A stretch of 64,000 bases of DNA from Chryseobacterium gotjawalense (lineage in GTDB: Bacteria; Bacteroidota; Bacteroidia; Flavobacteriales; Weeksellaceae), in contig NZ_CP124855.1 of the NCBI RefSeq assembly GCF_030012525.1, forward strand, positions 1,364,001-1,428,000, read 5' to 3'. The position numbers and the translations under genes are program-made. Position 1 is the stretch's first letter; the number at the start of each line of letters is the position of its first letter. Below the pieces are notes generated by a model. That model made no database searches, had not been told where the DNA came from, and saw only the letters and a list, made by a program, of their open reading frames with translations. This document shows positions 26,319 through 37,665 of the stretch, piece after piece.

Positions 26319-26702
26319 TTACCACTCTTTAGAAAAGTATTCCCTGACAAAATCATGCTCCTGATTCTCCGACATTTTATCGGTTGGTATTACCTCAAAT
26401 TTTATTTTAGAAAAAAGGTGATTCTTACCTAAAATATTCAATAGTTCAGTTTTAGCGTCGGTAGGACCGAACAATAATACACTATCATAATTTCTGATGA
26501 TTTCACCCAATTCTTTGTAATATTGAGAGTTATCGTGCTGTTCCGTATTGTGCATCGTCTTTTCGCTCATATCGGGAGATTCTACTTTTTCAGCTTCAGT
26601 ATAGTGTGAAGTCAGCACCTTTGTTACCATAGGTTCGGCATATTCCATCAAGTGGGCATGTGAATGATCCATCCAGATGCCTAATCTATTTTTTGTTTCC
26701 AT
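26319..26702 (-). CDS. Conserved protein of unknown function, 127 aa
   Basis: This is a soluble protein with two alpha/beta segments. The N-terminal one has strands around RLGIWMDHSHAHLMEY, and the C-terminal one is YDSVLLFGPTDAKTELLNIL ... IKFEVIPTDKMSEN. An acidic, His-rich linker lies between. The pattern of an aspartate/histidine strand followed by LLFGPTDAK resembles the bacterial eRF1-like (baeRF) group, but the match is weak. It sits between phosphoketolase (28 bases) and the class I aldolase (54 bases), so it belongs to the ackA-xfp-fba transcript. A ribosome- or stress-related role is speculative. Confidence 0.75.
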   Translation of the reverse strand: METKNRLGIWMDHSHAHLMEYAEPMVTKVLTSHYTEAEKVESPDMSEKTMHNTEQHDNSQYYKELGEIIRNYDSVLLFGPTDAKTELLNILGKNHLFSKIKFEVIPTDKMSENQEHDFVREYFSKEW

Positions 26703-26730
26703 TGTTGTTGAATTTTTATGATTTTTAAAA

Positions 26731-29130
26731 TTATTTTGCTTTATCTATGTTATTCCATTTCCAGTTAAGAATTTCAGGCAGATCTTTCCCATGTTCACTC
26801 ACATAATGTTTATGCTCTATCAATTTGTCCTTCAATTGCTGTTTCAGATAATCACCTTTGCTTCCTAAACTCGGCAAACGGTCGATGACATCGATCACAA
26901 GGTGAAAACGGTCAATTTCATTTTGTACTCTCAGATCAAAAGGAGTGGTAATCGTGCCTTCTTCTTTATAACCTCTTACATGAAGTTTGGTATTTGTGCG
27001 CCGGTACGTCAAGCGATGCACCAACCACGGATACCCGTGAAAATTGAAAATAATATGTTTGTCTTTGGTGAAAATAGAATCATAATCCTGATCATTCAAT
27101 CCGTGTGGATGTTCAGAACTGGATTGTAATTTCATGAGATCGACGACATTCACCACTCTTATTTTAACATCAGGAAGATGTTCCCGTAATATGGAAACCG
27201 CAGCCAGGGTTTCAAGTGTTGGGGTATCACCGCTACAAGCCATTACGACATCGGGTTCTGAACCCTGATCATTACCCGCCCATTGCCAGATCCCAATACC
27301 TTCGGTACAGTGAATCACTGCTTCATCCATTGTAAGCCATTGTGGAAGCGCATGTTTACCGGCGACCACCACATTTACATAATGCCGGCTGCGAAGACAG
27401 TGATCGACAACAGACAGCAAACAATTGGCATCTGGTGGCAAATAAACCCGCACGATATCAGCCTTTTTATTCATCACATGACCCAGAAACCCGGGATCCT
27501 GATGCGTAAAACCATTGTGATCCTGCTGCCATACGTGAGAGGTCAGCAAATAATTCAACGAAGATATCTTTCTGCGCCAAGGCAGTTCCAGAGTGACCTT
27601 CAACCATTTGGCATGTTGGGTGAACATGGAATCAACAATGCGGATAAAGGCTTCATAACAATTAAATAATCCATGTCTGCCTGTAAGTAAATAACCCTCC
27701 AGAAAACCTTCACATTGATGTTCGCTCAGCATAGAATCCACGACTTCCGCAGAAGGGGACAAAAATTCATCATCCTTTTCGGTTCGCGCCTCCCATTGGC
27801 GATTGCTTGTTTCGAAAATTGCTCCTAAGAGATTAGACAGGGTTTCATCCGGACCAAACACCCGAAAATTATGATGATCACGGTTCAGCGTAATGACCTC
27901 TTTTAAAAAATATCCCAGCACCGTCGTATCAGACGCTTTTATTGCTCCGGGTGAAGGAACGTGCACCGCATGATCGTGAAAATTCGGCATGTGAAGATCT
28001 TTTAAAAGCACCCCTCCGTTCGTATGTAAATTGGAGCCCATCCGATAATTTCCTTTTGGAGCTAATTCAGAAAGTTCTTTGTTAAGCGTTCCATTTTTAT
28101 CGAATAACTCTTCAGGCTTATAGCTTTTCATCCAGTTTTCTAAAAGCTTTACATGATCAGGATGATCGGCATCGACAAGAATTGGCACCTGATGAGATCG
28201 GAACGTCCCTTCAATTTGTAATCCATCGATTTTTTTCGGTCCCGTCCAACCTTTAGGTGATTTAAAAATAATCATCGGCCATCTCGCACGGGTATTATCG
28301 TTATTTGTTCTTGCATTTTTTTGAATAGCGTGAATATCACCGATCACTTTTTCGAGGGTAGATGCCATCAACTCATGCATGGTTAATGGATCATCACCTA
28401 TTACGAAATAAGGATTCCATCCGCAACCTTTAAAAAAATGCTCTAATTCATCATCTTCAATCCGTGCCAATATTGTTGGATTGCTGATTTTATAGCCATT
28501 TAAATGAAGGATCGGCAAAACAACACCATCGGTAATAGGATTTAAGAATTTATTTGATTGCCAGGAAGTTGCTAAAGGACCTGTCTCTGCTTCGCCATCA
28601 CCAACCACGCAGGCAACAATTAAATCAGGATTATCGAAAGCTGCACCAAAAGCATGACTTAAGGAATAGCCCAGTTCGCCACCTTCATGAATCGAACCCG
28701 GCGTTGTTGGAGCCACATGACTTGAAATTCCACCGGGAAAAGAGAATTGTTTAAATAGATTTTTTAACCCCGCTCCGTCTTGTGTTACATTCGGATAAAC
28801 TTCAGTCCAGGTTCCTTCCAAATAAACATTTCCCACGATAGCCGGACCGCCATGACCAGGACCGGCAATGTAAAACATATCGAGATCGTATTTTTTGATG
28901 ATCCGGTTGAGATGTACATAAATAAAATTTTGTCCTGCCGTTGTTCCCCAATGTCCAACCACCAGAGGTTTTACATGCTCCAGTTTCAGCGGTTCCTTTA
29001 ATAATGGGTTGTCATATAAATAAATCTGCCCCACGGACAAATAATTGGCCGCGCGCCAGTACGCATTTATTTTTTGCAATAATTCAGGCGACAGAGTTTT
29101 TGTGATTTTATCTTTAGCTTCTGTTTCCAT
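26731..29130 (-). CDS. xfp: Xylulose-5-phosphate/fructose-6-phosphate phosphoketolase
   Basis: This thiamine-diphosphate enzyme splits xylulose 5-phosphate (and often fructose 6-phosphate) with phosphate to acetyl phosphate plus glyceraldehyde 3-phosphate (or erythrose 4-phosphate). The 799-residue full-length protein carries [11 protein letters not shown] (56-66), GPGHGGPA (90-97) and the diphosphate-binding [14 protein letters not shown] (177-190). Further on it has [14 protein letters not shown] and [18 protein letters not shown] [14 protein letters not shown]. It is 14 bases after ackA, whose product turns the acetyl phosphate into ATP and acetate. Confidence 0.95.
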   Translation of the reverse strand: METEAKDKITKTLSPELLQKINAYWRAANYLSVGQIYLYDNPLLKEPLKLEHVKPLVVGHWGTTAGQNFIYVHLNRIIKKYDLDMFYIAGPGHGGPAIVGNVYLEGTWTEVYPNVTQDGAGLKNLFKQFSFPGGISSHVAPTTPGSIHEGGELGYSLSHAFGAAFDNPDLIVACVVGDGEAETGPLATSWQSNKFLNPITDGVVLPILHLNGYKISNPTILARIEDDELEHFFKGCGWNPYFVIGDDPLTMHELMASTLEKVIGDIHAIQKNARTNNDNTRARWPMIIFKSPKGWTGPKKIDGLQIEGTFRSHQVPILVDADHPDHVKLLENWMKSYKPEELFDKNGTLNKELSELAPKGNYRMGSNLHTNGGVLLKDLHMPNFHDHAVHVPSPGAIKASDTTVLGYFLKEVITLNRDHHNFRVFGPDETLSNLLGAIFETSNRQWEARTEKDDEFLSPSAEVVDSMLSEHQCEGFLEGYLLTGRHGLFNCYEAFIRIVDSMFTQHAKWLKVTLELPWRRKISSLNYLLTSHVWQQDHNGFTHQDPGFLGHVMNKKADIVRVYLPPDANCLLSVVDHCLRSRHYVNVVVAGKHALPQWLTMDEAVIHCTEGIGIWQWAGNDQGSEPDVVMACSGDTPTLETLAAVSILREHLPDVKIRVVNVVDLMKLQSSSEHPHGLNDQDYDSIFTKDKHIIFNFHGYPWLVHRLTYRRTNTKLHVRGYKEEGTITTPFDLRVQNEIDRFHLVIDVIDRLPSLGSKGDYLKQQLKDKLIEHKHYVSEHGKDLPEILNWKWNNIDKAK

Positions 29131-29144
29131 ACTATTTTCTGAAT

Positions 29145-30311
29145 TTAATTCAATAAAGAATTGACCAGCTTTGCAATCATTAATTCTTCGTTGGTTGGGA
29201 TGACGAATACTTTTACTTTACTTTTCTCTCGGGAAATGATTGTTCTGTTGTTCATATTGTTAATCTCATCCAGTTCGATTCCGAGGAATTCGAGTCCGTC
29301 GCATATTTTACACCGGACTTCGGGAGCATGTTCTCCAATTCCGCCTGAAAAAACCAAGACATCCAGACCTTCGAGTACCGCCGCAAATGAGCCGATCCAT
29401 TTTTTTGTCTGATAAGAAAACAAATCGATTGCCTCAGCGGCCCGGCTATCAGTCTCCTCGATATCCATTAGCTGCCGCATATCACCACTTGTTTCCGATA
29501 TTCCCAACAACCCTGATTCCTTATTGATGAGATGGTTAAAACCTTTTGCCGAAAGATTTTCATATTTCATCAAATACCAGGAAACACCAGGATCCAAATC
29601 GCCGGTGCGTGTGCTCATCGGCAATCCCGATGTCGGTGTAAAACCCATGCTCGTATCAAGACTTTTACCATTTTTCACTGCCGCCAAACTTGCTCCGCTG
29701 CCGAGATGTGCCAAAATTATTTTGCTTTTTGCCGTTTCTTCGTCGGTTAACCTTTCGAGTTCACTCATTAAATAGGTATAGGAGATTCCATGAAAACCGT
29801 ATCTGCGGATCCCCATTTCATAATAGCGTCGGGGAAGAGTTAATAATTTTGCAATCCTGGGCATTGAGGTATGAAAAGCAGTATCGAAACATGCGATTTG
29901 TTTCATGGCGGGATAACGCTTCTTAAATATTTCTATCAGCATAATTTCTTCAGGCAAATGTTCGGGGTCAAAGGCGCTTATTTTTTTTAATTCATTCAAA
30001 AGGTCATCTGTTATTATTTCCGGTTCGGTGTACGCCATTCCATGGACAATACGATGGCCTATTGCTTTAACTGAAGCAAAATCCTGTTGCTGCTCCAGCC
30101 AATTGATCAGATAATTTGCGGCCTGACCATGATCTTTGGCTTCAATAGTCCAACTTTTTTTTTGCGGGTCAGCAACAACGGTGAAATTCAGTTGCGTGTT
30201 TTCAGTTCCAATATTTTCTATCGCACCAAAAAGCACCTGCTCAAGTGGTTTCTGAATTCTGTATAAAGAAAATTTGATGCTGGACGAACCTCCATTAACA
30301 GATAATATCAT
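29145..30311 (-). CDS. ackA: Acetate kinase
   Basis: This enzyme makes ATP and acetate from acetyl phosphate and ADP. The 388-residue ASKHA-fold protein has the phosphate-1 loop [11 protein letters not shown] (6-16), the substrate region [37 protein letters not shown] and [13 protein letters not shown]. It lies directly before xfp, and no phosphotransacetylase gene is near, so it is dedicated to phosphoketolase-derived acetyl phosphate. A 54-codon membrane peptide gene lies 38 bases upstream on the same strand. Confidence 0.95.
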   Translation of the reverse strand: MILSVNGGSSSIKFSLYRIQKPLEQVLFGAIENIGTENTQLNFTVVADPQKKSWTIEAKDHGQAANYLINWLEQQQDFASVKAIGHRIVHGMAYTEPEIITDDLLNELKKISAFDPEHLPEEIMLIEIFKKRYPAMKQIACFDTAFHTSMPRIAKLLTLPRRYYEMGIRRYGFHGISYTYLMSELERLTDEETAKSKIILAHLGSGASLAAVKNGKSLDTSMGFTPTSGLPMSTRTGDLDPGVSWYLMKYENLSAKGFNHLINKESGLLGISETSGDMRQLMDIEETDSRAAEAIDLFSYQTKKWIGSFAAVLEGLDVLVFSGGIGEHAPEVRCKICDGLEFLGIELDEINNMNNRTIISREKSKVKVFVIPTNEELMIAKLVNSLLN

Positions 30312-30349
30312 GGTATATTATTTATGCTGATTATTCCTTTATCCGCGAT

Positions 30350-30514
30350 CTAATGCGTAAAATCTTCAAAATCGTTGTCTTCCTTCATGGGTTTAGGATA
30401 ATCATTATCTAATTCTTTCTCAAATTCCTTTTCATCTTTTTGATTACGGATGATAAGAAATACAATTAATGCAATTGCAAAAATTCCAAATATTATCAAA
30501 ATTAACCAGTTCAT
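30350..30514 (-). CDS. Small single-pass membrane protein, 54 aa
   Basis: From ATG at 30514 the frame encodes one long hydrophobic helix (MNWLILIIFGIFAIALIVFL, then II) followed by a short positive turn (RNQK) and an acidic cytoplasmic tail with Asp/Glu/Pro (ELDNDYPKPMKEDNDFEDF). Clean helix-plus-charged-tail architecture and the absence of rare features suggest a real gene. Similar short proteins are common in Flavobacteria and uncharacterised. It is 38 bases ahead of ackA and could be the first gene of the ackA-xfp-fba transcript. Confidence 0.65.
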   Translation of the reverse strand: MNWLILIIFGIFAIALIVFLIIRNQKDEKEFEKELDNDYPKPMKEDNDFEDFTH

Positions 30515-30922
30515 TGATTTGATTTTTAAGTGATTTTAGTGCTGACAAATAAACTTTATGCTAAATATTTCTGAATTTAAAAATCAATTGTCACCGTAAA
30601 AAACGGATGGTTCTTCCGCACAAACAGGTACTATTCAAAACCCGGTTTTTTCACCAAAACGATATTTGAAGTCTGCGCAATAACGCGTTTAAAACCTTTC
30701 AAATCCCAAGATTATAAAGGTAGGATTTCAACTTACTACGGGAATTATACAATCTGATCTATAACTTACATTATTCTCACTTGGAAAGTTTATCATTAAC
30801 GGTAAAAAGCTGTGTTAAACTAAAGGGCGTTTGACTTCGTCGGATCTTCGGTTTCGATGAAGTAAGTTCGCGAAGACTTTACAATAGTACTCATTACGGA
30901 TATCATAATTTATTTTAATGAT
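30515..30922. other. Intergenic region after the N-ATPase operon
   Basis: No intact gene is seen. The 16-base string GGCGTTTGACTTCGTC at 30826-30841 recurs at 46770-46785. On the minus strand it lies in a short frame ending TEDPTKSNAL and a stop, which may be the scar of an older gene. The region should also contain the promoter for the 54-residue peptide/ackA unit, but no clear TAnnTTTG box was found. Confidence 0.5.
30826..30841. repeat. 16-base dispersed repeat, copy 1
   Basis: GGCGTTTGACTTCGTC is identical to 46770-46785, and the 15 bases after it are loosely alike in both copies (each has a TTCGnTTTC core). Both copies lie outside genes. Confidence 0.7.
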
Positions 30923-31816
30923 TTACGGTGAGTCTTCAATTAATGCTTCAAATCCTGAAACGACATCAAATAATTCTTCATCGATCGAACTTTGGCGCAG
31001 GCAGTGGTATTTTTTATGGAGATCATCTAGGAGATCGGCGATGTTTTTTTCAGCTCTCTGCATGGCGTCCAGGCGGCTGGCATTTTCACTCGCCAAAGAT
31101 TCAACGCAGGCTTTAAAGAGCGTCGCAAAAAGATAACCATTAATCAATGCAACCAACGTCGGTTCTGAAGCACCGGCGATTTGCGGATGCAATTTAGTAG
31201 GCCACTGAATTTGCTGTAACGTATTTTTCCACGTGGAATCTAAAGGTAAAAAACGCTGCATAACAGGGGTATATCCTGAATCGGATTTTGGTTGATTATG
31301 GAAAATAAAAAAAGTAGAAATTTCTTGCTTCTGCTGATTTTCTCTGCTTTGTTTTAAAATTTCAGTTACCAATGGAGTCACGGCGTTAATGTCACTGGGA
31401 ACCGGATATAATTTTGAAGTATTAAAACCCTGATCCGACAAAAGCAGTTGAACGCGATCGCCAACTACCCAAAACTCCTTTTTGCCCGGAACCTCTTTCA
31501 GTGAAGCTGACACAAAACTTGCCATTTCATCATTAAATTGAGCTACCAATCCCTGATCGGAGCCAAATACAATAGCGCAGACGGTTTCTACTGATTTTGG
31601 TTGGTGCTCATTTGGATCAACAATTCCTTTAATATGCTCTGCCTCAAAATAGGCGATAATACCTAATGCGATGGTTTGGTAATAATCATCCAACGATCTT
31701 ACGGCCGTTTCGTATTGCACAATTTTCGACCCTGCCAAAGCTTTCATTGCCCTTGTTACAGATTTCAGATCTTTAGCACCTTGTATTTTATTGCGTAAAT
31801 TCTCTAAAGTGTCCAT
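30923..31816 (-). CDS. atpG: N-ATPase gamma subunit
   Basis: This is the central-stalk subunit linking the c-ring to the alpha/beta hexamer. The 297-residue protein has the N-terminal coiled-coil helix (TLENLRNKIQGAKDLKSVTR, AMKALAGSK), the Rossmann-like middle (AIVFGSDQGLVAQFN) and the C-terminal helix (ENASRLDAMQRAEKNIADLL) expected of gamma. It is the last gene of the atpDCQRBEFAG order, and its ATG overlaps the atpA stop (TAATG). The position at the end of the operon after atpA is typical of N-ATPases. Confidence 0.9.
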   Translation of the reverse strand: MDTLENLRNKIQGAKDLKSVTRAMKALAGSKIVQYETAVRSLDDYYQTIALGIIAYFEAEHIKGIVDPNEHQPKSVETVCAIVFGSDQGLVAQFNDEMASFVSASLKEVPGKKEFWVVGDRVQLLLSDQGFNTSKLYPVPSDINAVTPLVTEILKQSRENQQKQEISTFFIFHNQPKSDSGYTPVMQRFLPLDSTWKNTLQQIQWPTKLHPQIAGASEPTLVALINGYLFATLFKACVESLASENASRLDAMQRAEKNIADLLDDLHKKYHCLRQSSIDEELFDVVSGFEALIEDSP

Positions 31817-33369
31817 TACTTTTTATTTTGGTCAGCATCGGTTTTCGGTTTCTCTTGAAATGGCACCAGTATCGTTTGGGCGATCTTCAAAATGGTCTTG
31901 GTGTCGTTGTCATCAAGTTTTTTGTTTGACAGAATACGCTCTTGAATTTCATCGGGAATCATTGCACTGCTTTTCAGAAGTGCATCTTCTGCGTCCTTTA
32001 TTTTTTCGATCGGAACGGTATCCAAAAAGCCTTCTTTTAAAGGAAGAAGAATGAAAATCTGTTCAAAAGCAGTTAGTTGCTGAAACTGTTCCTGTTTGAG
32101 ACATTCGCGGATCCGTTTACCATGTTCGATGGTTTTGCGCGTGTTATCATCAAGTCGAGTCCCAAAGCGGGCAAAAGTTTCTAACTCTTCAAACTGCGAA
32201 TATTCCAGCTTCAACTTCGAAATAGCAGCGTAAGCATCCAATTGGGCTTTATCACCAACGCGCGAGACCGATTTGCCCACATCCACCGCCGGCAAAAGCC
32301 CTAACTCAAAAAGTTTTGGTGAGAGATAAATCTGTCCATCGGTAATTGAAATTAGATTTGTCGGAATATAAGCCGAAATATTCTGGGCTTCGGTTTCGAT
32401 AATAGGCAATGCCGTAATGGAACCACCTTTTAGTGGGTCACTTAAATGAGTAGCCCGTTCCAGCAGTCGGGAATGGATGTAAAAAATGTCACCTGGGAAG
32501 GCTTCACGACCCGGAGGTCTCCTTAACAGCAACGACAGTTCCCGGTACGCTCGCGCATGATGGATCAAATCATCATAAACGATGAGCACATCTCGGCCTT
32601 CCTCCATAAAATATTCTGCAATACTCGTAGCAGCGTAAGGTGCTATATATTCGATTCCCGGAGAATCATTCCCCTCGGCGACTACGACAATCGAATATTC
32701 CATAGCGCCTTTTTCTTCAAGGCGGGCAATCACGGTAGCGACTGCCGAGGCCCGTTGTCCGATGGCACAATAAATACAAACGACGTTTTTATCGTATTGG
32801 TTCAAAATTGCATCAATGGCTATGGCCGTTTTACCGGTCCCGCGATCTCCAACAATCAATTCCCGCTGACCGCGACCAATAGGAATTAATGCATCAATTA
32901 CTTTTATTCCGGTTTGCAGGGGAACCGATACGGCGCTACGATCCATAATACCAGGCGCTGGTCTTTCGATAGGTAATCTTTTATCATATTGAATTCTCTC
33001 TTTGTTATCTAAAGGCTGACCTAAAGGATCAATTACTCTTCCAATTAAGGAATTGCCCACTGGGATATCCATCACTCTTCCTGTTCGTTCCACTTCATCT
33101 CCAGCTTTGAAACAGGAGTCTTTGCCCAAAAGAATAACCCCGATTTCCTCTTCATCCAAGTTATAGGCGATTCCAAAAAGTCCGTTCTGAAATTGCAGCA
33201 ATTCTTCAAAACCTACATTTGGCAGACCAGAGACTATAGCAATTCCAGTTGCTACGCTCGTTACCATACCTATTTCACGAAGTTGCAGAGAAAAGCTGAA
33301 GTTTTCTATTCCCTTATCGATTTGTTTAAATGGATCAATTTGAGTCGGATTAATTTCAAGTGCTGACAT
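31816..33369 (-). CDS. atpA: N-ATPase alpha subunit
   Basis: This is the non-catalytic nucleotide-binding subunit of F1. The 517-residue protein has the P-loop GDRGTGKT (174-181), then [19 protein letters not shown] [17 protein letters not shown], the [29 protein letters not shown] run and SRVGDKAQ. The frame is open 31 codons upstream into atpF, but ATG at 33369 starts after the atpF stop. The N-terminal [20 protein letters not shown] is typical of N-type alpha chains, where the segment that binds delta in ordinary enzymes is shortened. It lies between atpF and atpG. Confidence 0.93.
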   Translation of the reverse strand: MSALEINPTQIDPFKQIDKGIENFSFSLQLREIGMVTSVATGIAIVSGLPNVGFEELLQFQNGLFGIAYNLDEEEIGVILLGKDSCFKAGDEVERTGRVMDIPVGNSLIGRVIDPLGQPLDNKERIQYDKRLPIERPAPGIMDRSAVSVPLQTGIKVIDALIPIGRGQRELIVGDRGTGKTAIAIDAILNQYDKNVVCIYCAIGQRASAVATVIARLEEKGAMEYSIVVVAEGNDSPGIEYIAPYAATSIAEYFMEEGRDVLIVYDDLIHHARAYRELSLLLRRPPGREAFPGDIFYIHSRLLERATHLSDPLKGGSITALPIIETEAQNISAYIPTNLISITDGQIYLSPKLFELGLLPAVDVGKSVSRVGDKAQLDAYAAISKLKLEYSQFEELETFARFGTRLDDNTRKTIEHGKRIRECLKQEQFQQLTAFEQIFILLPLKEGFLDTVPIEKIKDAEDALLKSSAMIPDEIQERILSNKKLDDNDTKTILKIAQTILVPFQEKPKTDADQNKK

Positions 33370-33371
33370 GG

Positions 33372-34154
33372 TTATTTTTTTTCTGGCGGTGGCGTGCTCT
33401 TTTCTTTTGCTTCTGAAGAAATATGTTTTTGCAGTTCGGTGAGATATTCTGACAAACTCCACGACATTTTATAACCATTGGCTGAAAGTTCGATCCCACT
33501 TATTAATTCGGGCGCAGTCTTAAACTGCAACTCAGTTTTTATACTGAGCAGTTCGTTGACCGCATTGGCGATATCAGCTTTTTCTTTTTCGGGGAGATCA
33601 AATGCACTTTTCACCAAAATTGCTTTTGTATCCGTTTTTAAAGCCTCCCTAAAATGTTGTTTCTCCTCGTCTTTTGCCATACTTAAATGTTTGATAAATG
33701 CATCTACAGACTGCACTTCTAAGCGAACTGAAGCAATTTCTGTAAGCGCTTTCCTGACAATGGCAAATACCTGTTCATGCGTATTTTGGGCAAGGTCTTT
33801 TTCATTTTGATGCTGTTGCTCTTTAAATACTTTTTCCATAGAAGAGCTTAAATCATTGGCTTCTGTTTTTGCAGCCGCTATCAACTGCTGCTTCTTTGCA
33901 TTAGCATCTTCGACCGCCTTAGCCAGCAAGTCTTTTTTCTGGTTCTCAAAATCTTCATTTTTCTTTTTGAAATCATCCTGTTCTTTCTGGGCTTCAGTTT
34001 TTTGCGCATCAGCATCCTTTAATTCCTCACTGATTTTTTTTTCCCTTTCGTTTACAGCATTGAGTATGGGTTTATAAAGAAATTTCTTGAGCAACCATAC
34101 CAAGACCAAAAAATTAATCACTTGCGCAATTACAGTGAACCAGTTAATATTCAT
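33372..34154 (-). CDS. atpF: N-ATPase b subunit with delta-like C-terminal part
   Basis: This is the peripheral-stalk subunit. One membrane helix ([21 protein letters not shown], about 5-25) is followed by a long charged coiled coil (about 35-165). An extra domain of about 90 residues then reads [20 protein letters not shown] and ends in [16 protein letters not shown] and a [11 protein letters not shown] helix. That ending matches the C-terminal part of delta/OSCP (usual pattern: LIGGIxLxxGG ... S ... L). Ordinary b chains have about 160 residues, so the 260 here suit a fused role. No separate delta gene exists in the operon. Confidence 0.88.
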   Translation of the reverse strand: MNINWFTVIAQVINFLVLVWLLKKFLYKPILNAVNEREKKISEELKDADAQKTEAQKEQDDFKKKNEDFENQKKDLLAKAVEDANAKKQQLIAAAKTEANDLSSSMEKVFKEQQHQNEKDLAQNTHEQVFAIVRKALTEIASVRLEVQSVDAFIKHLSMAKDEEKQHFREALKTDTKAILVKSAFDLPEKEKADIANAVNELLSIKTELQFKTAPELISGIELSANGYKMSWSLSEYLTELQKHISSEAKEKSTPPPEKK

Positions 34155-34158
34155 AATG

Positions 34159-34428
34159 TTACTTTGCTACGATGTGAGTCCAAAACGGATTGGCAAAAAT
34201 GAGGATCATCGACACTACAAAACAGTAGATGGCCGTAGATTCTATCATCGCCAATCCTACAAATAATGTTCTGGTAATTATTGGTGCAGCATCTGGTTGC
34301 TGTGCAATTGAACTTAGTGCAGCTGCTACGGCTTTTCCTTCGCTTATTGCGGGCATCATACAGCCAACAGATGTTGTTAAGCCTGCTGTAATAATTGATG
34401 CTATTGCAATTGAGGTCATACTGTCCAT
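34159..34428 (-). CDS. atpE: N-ATPase c subunit (rotor ring)
   Basis: This 89-residue hairpin of two membrane helices forms the ring. Helix 1 carries PAISEGKAVAAAL (Pro26, Glu30) and helix 2 carries the ion carboxylate Glu63 within IESTAIY. The Glu-Ser-Thr-x-x-Tyr pattern is the sodium-coordination signature of helix 2, but the Gln of the helix-1 sodium motif is replaced by Pro26, and Glu30 adds a second carboxylate. Hence either Na+ or H+ is possible. The loop has QQPD in place of the usual RQP. The open frame extends 31 codons upstream, but ATG at 34428 gives the standard length. Confidence 0.92.
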   Translation of the reverse strand: MDSMTSIAIASIITAGLTTSVGCMMPAISEGKAVAAALSSIAQQPDAAPIITRTLFVGLAMIESTAIYCFVVSMILIFANPFWTHIVAK

Positions 34429-34438
34429 TTTTATTATT

Positions 34439-35140
34439 TTATTTATTAGTCGGGACTTTAGGTTCAGAGGGTTCGTTTTCGTTCCGAACTGCGGCAGCAA
34501 TATATACGGTGGCGAGAACACTGAAAATATAAGCCTGCACCGTACCTGTAAGTAAACCTAATACCTTCATTATTACCGGAAAAATGAAAGGTGAAATACT
34601 TAGTAGAATTGCCACGATCATACCGCCACTCATCATGTTACCAAATAATCTTATTGCTAAAGCCAGCGTGCGCGAAACTTCACCTATGATATTGAAAGGA
34701 AGCATCAACCACGTGGGCTGTAAAAATGATTTGAGATATCCCATAAATCCACGTTTGCTGATCCCATAAAACGGAACTGCCAGAAACACACATAAGGCCA
34801 ATGCAGTGGTTGTGGAAAGCGATGCAGTGGGCGGCGTATAACCTGGTAAAACAATACCGATATTAGAAAAGCCGATAAAGAGAAATAAAGTACCAATAAA
34901 ACCTATATATTCTTCAGGCTCATTCAGGCCCACTTCTTTAATTTGCTGATTAATTCCGGTTACAATCATTTCTAAAAAACATTGCCACCGGGAAATCTGA
35001 ATATCGGTTTTCAGTTTTCGGGTGACCAGTATTGCGCAAACTGCCAGCAAAAGCATGACTCCCCAAGTGGTCACAAGGGTAAGGTTGATGGTGACAAAAC
35101 CATACTGCCAGAATACCGTTTGATCAGGACTGAGTTCCAT
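34439..35140 (-). CDS. atpB: N-ATPase a subunit (ion channel stator)
   Basis: This 233-residue membrane protein has about five or six helices. The essential arginine is Arg164 in SRTLALAIRLFGNMMSG, and a preceding acidic Glu154 is also typical. QAYIFSVLATVYIAAAV near the end matches the last helix of the family. Its start overlaps atpR by 17 bases, showing translational coupling. Ion specificity depends mainly on the c-ring and cannot be fixed here. Confidence 0.92.
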   Translation of the reverse strand: MELSPDQTVFWQYGFVTINLTLVTTWGVMLLLAVCAILVTRKLKTDIQISRWQCFLEMIVTGINQQIKEVGLNEPEEYIGFIGTLFLFIGFSNIGIVLPGYTPPTASLSTTTALALCVFLAVPFYGISKRGFMGYLKSFLQPTWLMLPFNIIGEVSRTLALAIRLFGNMMSGGMIVAILLSISPFIFPVIMKVLGLLTGTVQAYIFSVLATVYIAAAVRNENEPSEPKVPTNK

Positions 35141-35453
35141 GTAATTCTTCTTTATTTAAATTTACCTGTTTAGCGTCTATTATTTTGGTAACAAAAAGCA
35201 CCAGGAATCTTGCTGCTACAAATCCAAAAAGGCACATTAAAAGTCTTTGCCAATTATTGTTCCCGATCATATAAAATCCAATCATGGTAATGCTTATACG
35301 CACGAAAAGGCTGCTTAGAATTAAGAGCGCCGGTGATTTTGCGCTGACCGATTTCTTGACTGTGATCCAGAGCCCACCGAAGAAGATAATTCCCAGTACA
35401 CCTCCTGCCACAAAAACAAGTACCATTGTTATTATATCATTCATTACTGTCAT
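35124..35453 (-). CDS. atpR: N-ATPase accessory membrane subunit AtpR
   Basis: This 109-residue protein has three hydrophobic helices (about 7-31, 40-62, 68-88) and two arginines near or inside the last two helices (Arg52, Arg82), as expected for AtpR. AtpR is found only in N-ATPase operons and is proposed to help assemble or stabilise the c-ring. It sits between the AtpI-like atpQ and atpB, exactly where N-ATPase operons carry it. ATG at 35453 overlaps the atpQ stop (ATGA), supporting this start over the one three codons later. Confidence 0.85.
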   Translation of the reverse strand: MTVMNDIITMVLVFVAGGVLGIIFFGGLWITVKKSVSAKSPALLILSSLFVRISITMIGFYMIGNNNWQRLLMCLFGFVAARFLVLFVTKIIDAKQVNLNKEELHGTQS

Positions 35454-35758
35454 TTTTTATGTATTTCTTCATCCTCATTATGTACCCAGTATCCTGCTAT
35501 GCCGATTCCCGTTACGAGACCTGCCAACAGCAGGGATAATGTCCAGGAAAAATTCTGTGGGTAGGATTTATCTAACCAAATACCGATTGCTGCTCCTGCC
35601 AATGTGGGTACTGCCACTGACCAACCGACCAGACCCATCATTCCCAGACCAAACCATACTCCATTTTTATCACGCAAGGCTTTCAACTTCCGTTGTTCTT
35701 TTTTAGAGACTTCATCACTAAAAAAACCTTCTTTTTTATCAGGGTCGGTCAACTTCAT
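35450..35758 (-). CDS. atpQ: N-ATPase AtpQ, AtpI-like membrane protein
   Basis: This 102-residue protein has a charged N terminus (MKLTDPDKKEGFFSDEVSKK) and two membrane helices (about 32-58 and 70-90) around the AtpI-type motif GAAIGIWLDKSYP. AtpQ/AtpI proteins act as assembly factors for the c-ring or as Mg2+/Ca2+ carriers. The frame is open 13 codons upstream, but ATG at 35758 lies 4 bases after atpC and suits the family. It overlaps atpR by 4 bases. Confidence 0.87.
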   Translation of the reverse strand: MKLTDPDKKEGFFSDEVSKKEQRKLKALRDKNGVWFGLGMMGLVGWSVAVPTLAGAAIGIWLDKSYPQNFSWTLSLLLAGLVTGIGIAGYWVHNEDEEIHKK

Positions 35759-35762
35759 TTTT

Positions 35763-36152
35763 TTATTGATTACGAAATTTATCAAAGCTGTAAACAAATC
35801 CTACTTCCAGTTTTGCTATGACGGATTTATTTTCGAATTCAATTTCATTCTGACTGTTAAATTCACTTTTTAGGAGTTCACTAAGTTTGCCCAAATCTGT
35901 ACCGCCGAAAGCATTATGTACTGATACCAAAACCTCAGCTCCTGCTTTTACTAATATCCCCTGATCTACCGCCACATAAATATCCTTCTGGTCAGAAGTG
36001 GTGTACGTTAAAATACCTGGTACTAAAGCAGCCACACAATCTAATCTTTGCGGCAAAAGACCATAAAAACCTTCACTCGTTTCTATTACCATCCTCTTAA
36101 CATCTTTGATATGGGCGAATATTTCATAAGGAAGAAGTATCTTCAGGTTCAT
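35763..36152 (-). CDS. atpC: N-ATPase epsilon subunit
   Basis: This 129-residue protein consists mainly of the N-terminal beta-sandwich of F1 epsilon: MNLKILLPYEIFAHIKDVKR, GFYGLLPQRLDCVAALVPGIL and YVAVDQGILVKAGAEVLVSV. Only a short C-terminal helical piece follows. The motif GLLPxHxDxV appears as GLLPQRLDCV. It lies second in the operon, after atpD, as in N-ATPases, with a 94-base gap that is longer than all other spacings in the operon. Confidence 0.87.
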   Translation of the reverse strand: MNLKILLPYEIFAHIKDVKRMVIETSEGFYGLLPQRLDCVAALVPGILTYTTSDQKDIYVAVDQGILVKAGAEVLVSVHNAFGGTDLGKLSELLKSEFNSQNEIEFENKSVIAKLEVGFVYSFDKFRNQ

Positions 36153-36246
36153 TGCTTTTACTTTTTTGAATTGATGACGGACTTCTCAGCGCCTCATTTG
36201 TTTGTAGATCTAGCACCGTATCCGTTTTCTTGTTTGCTTTCGGTAG

Positions 36247-37665
<1,419 letters not shown>

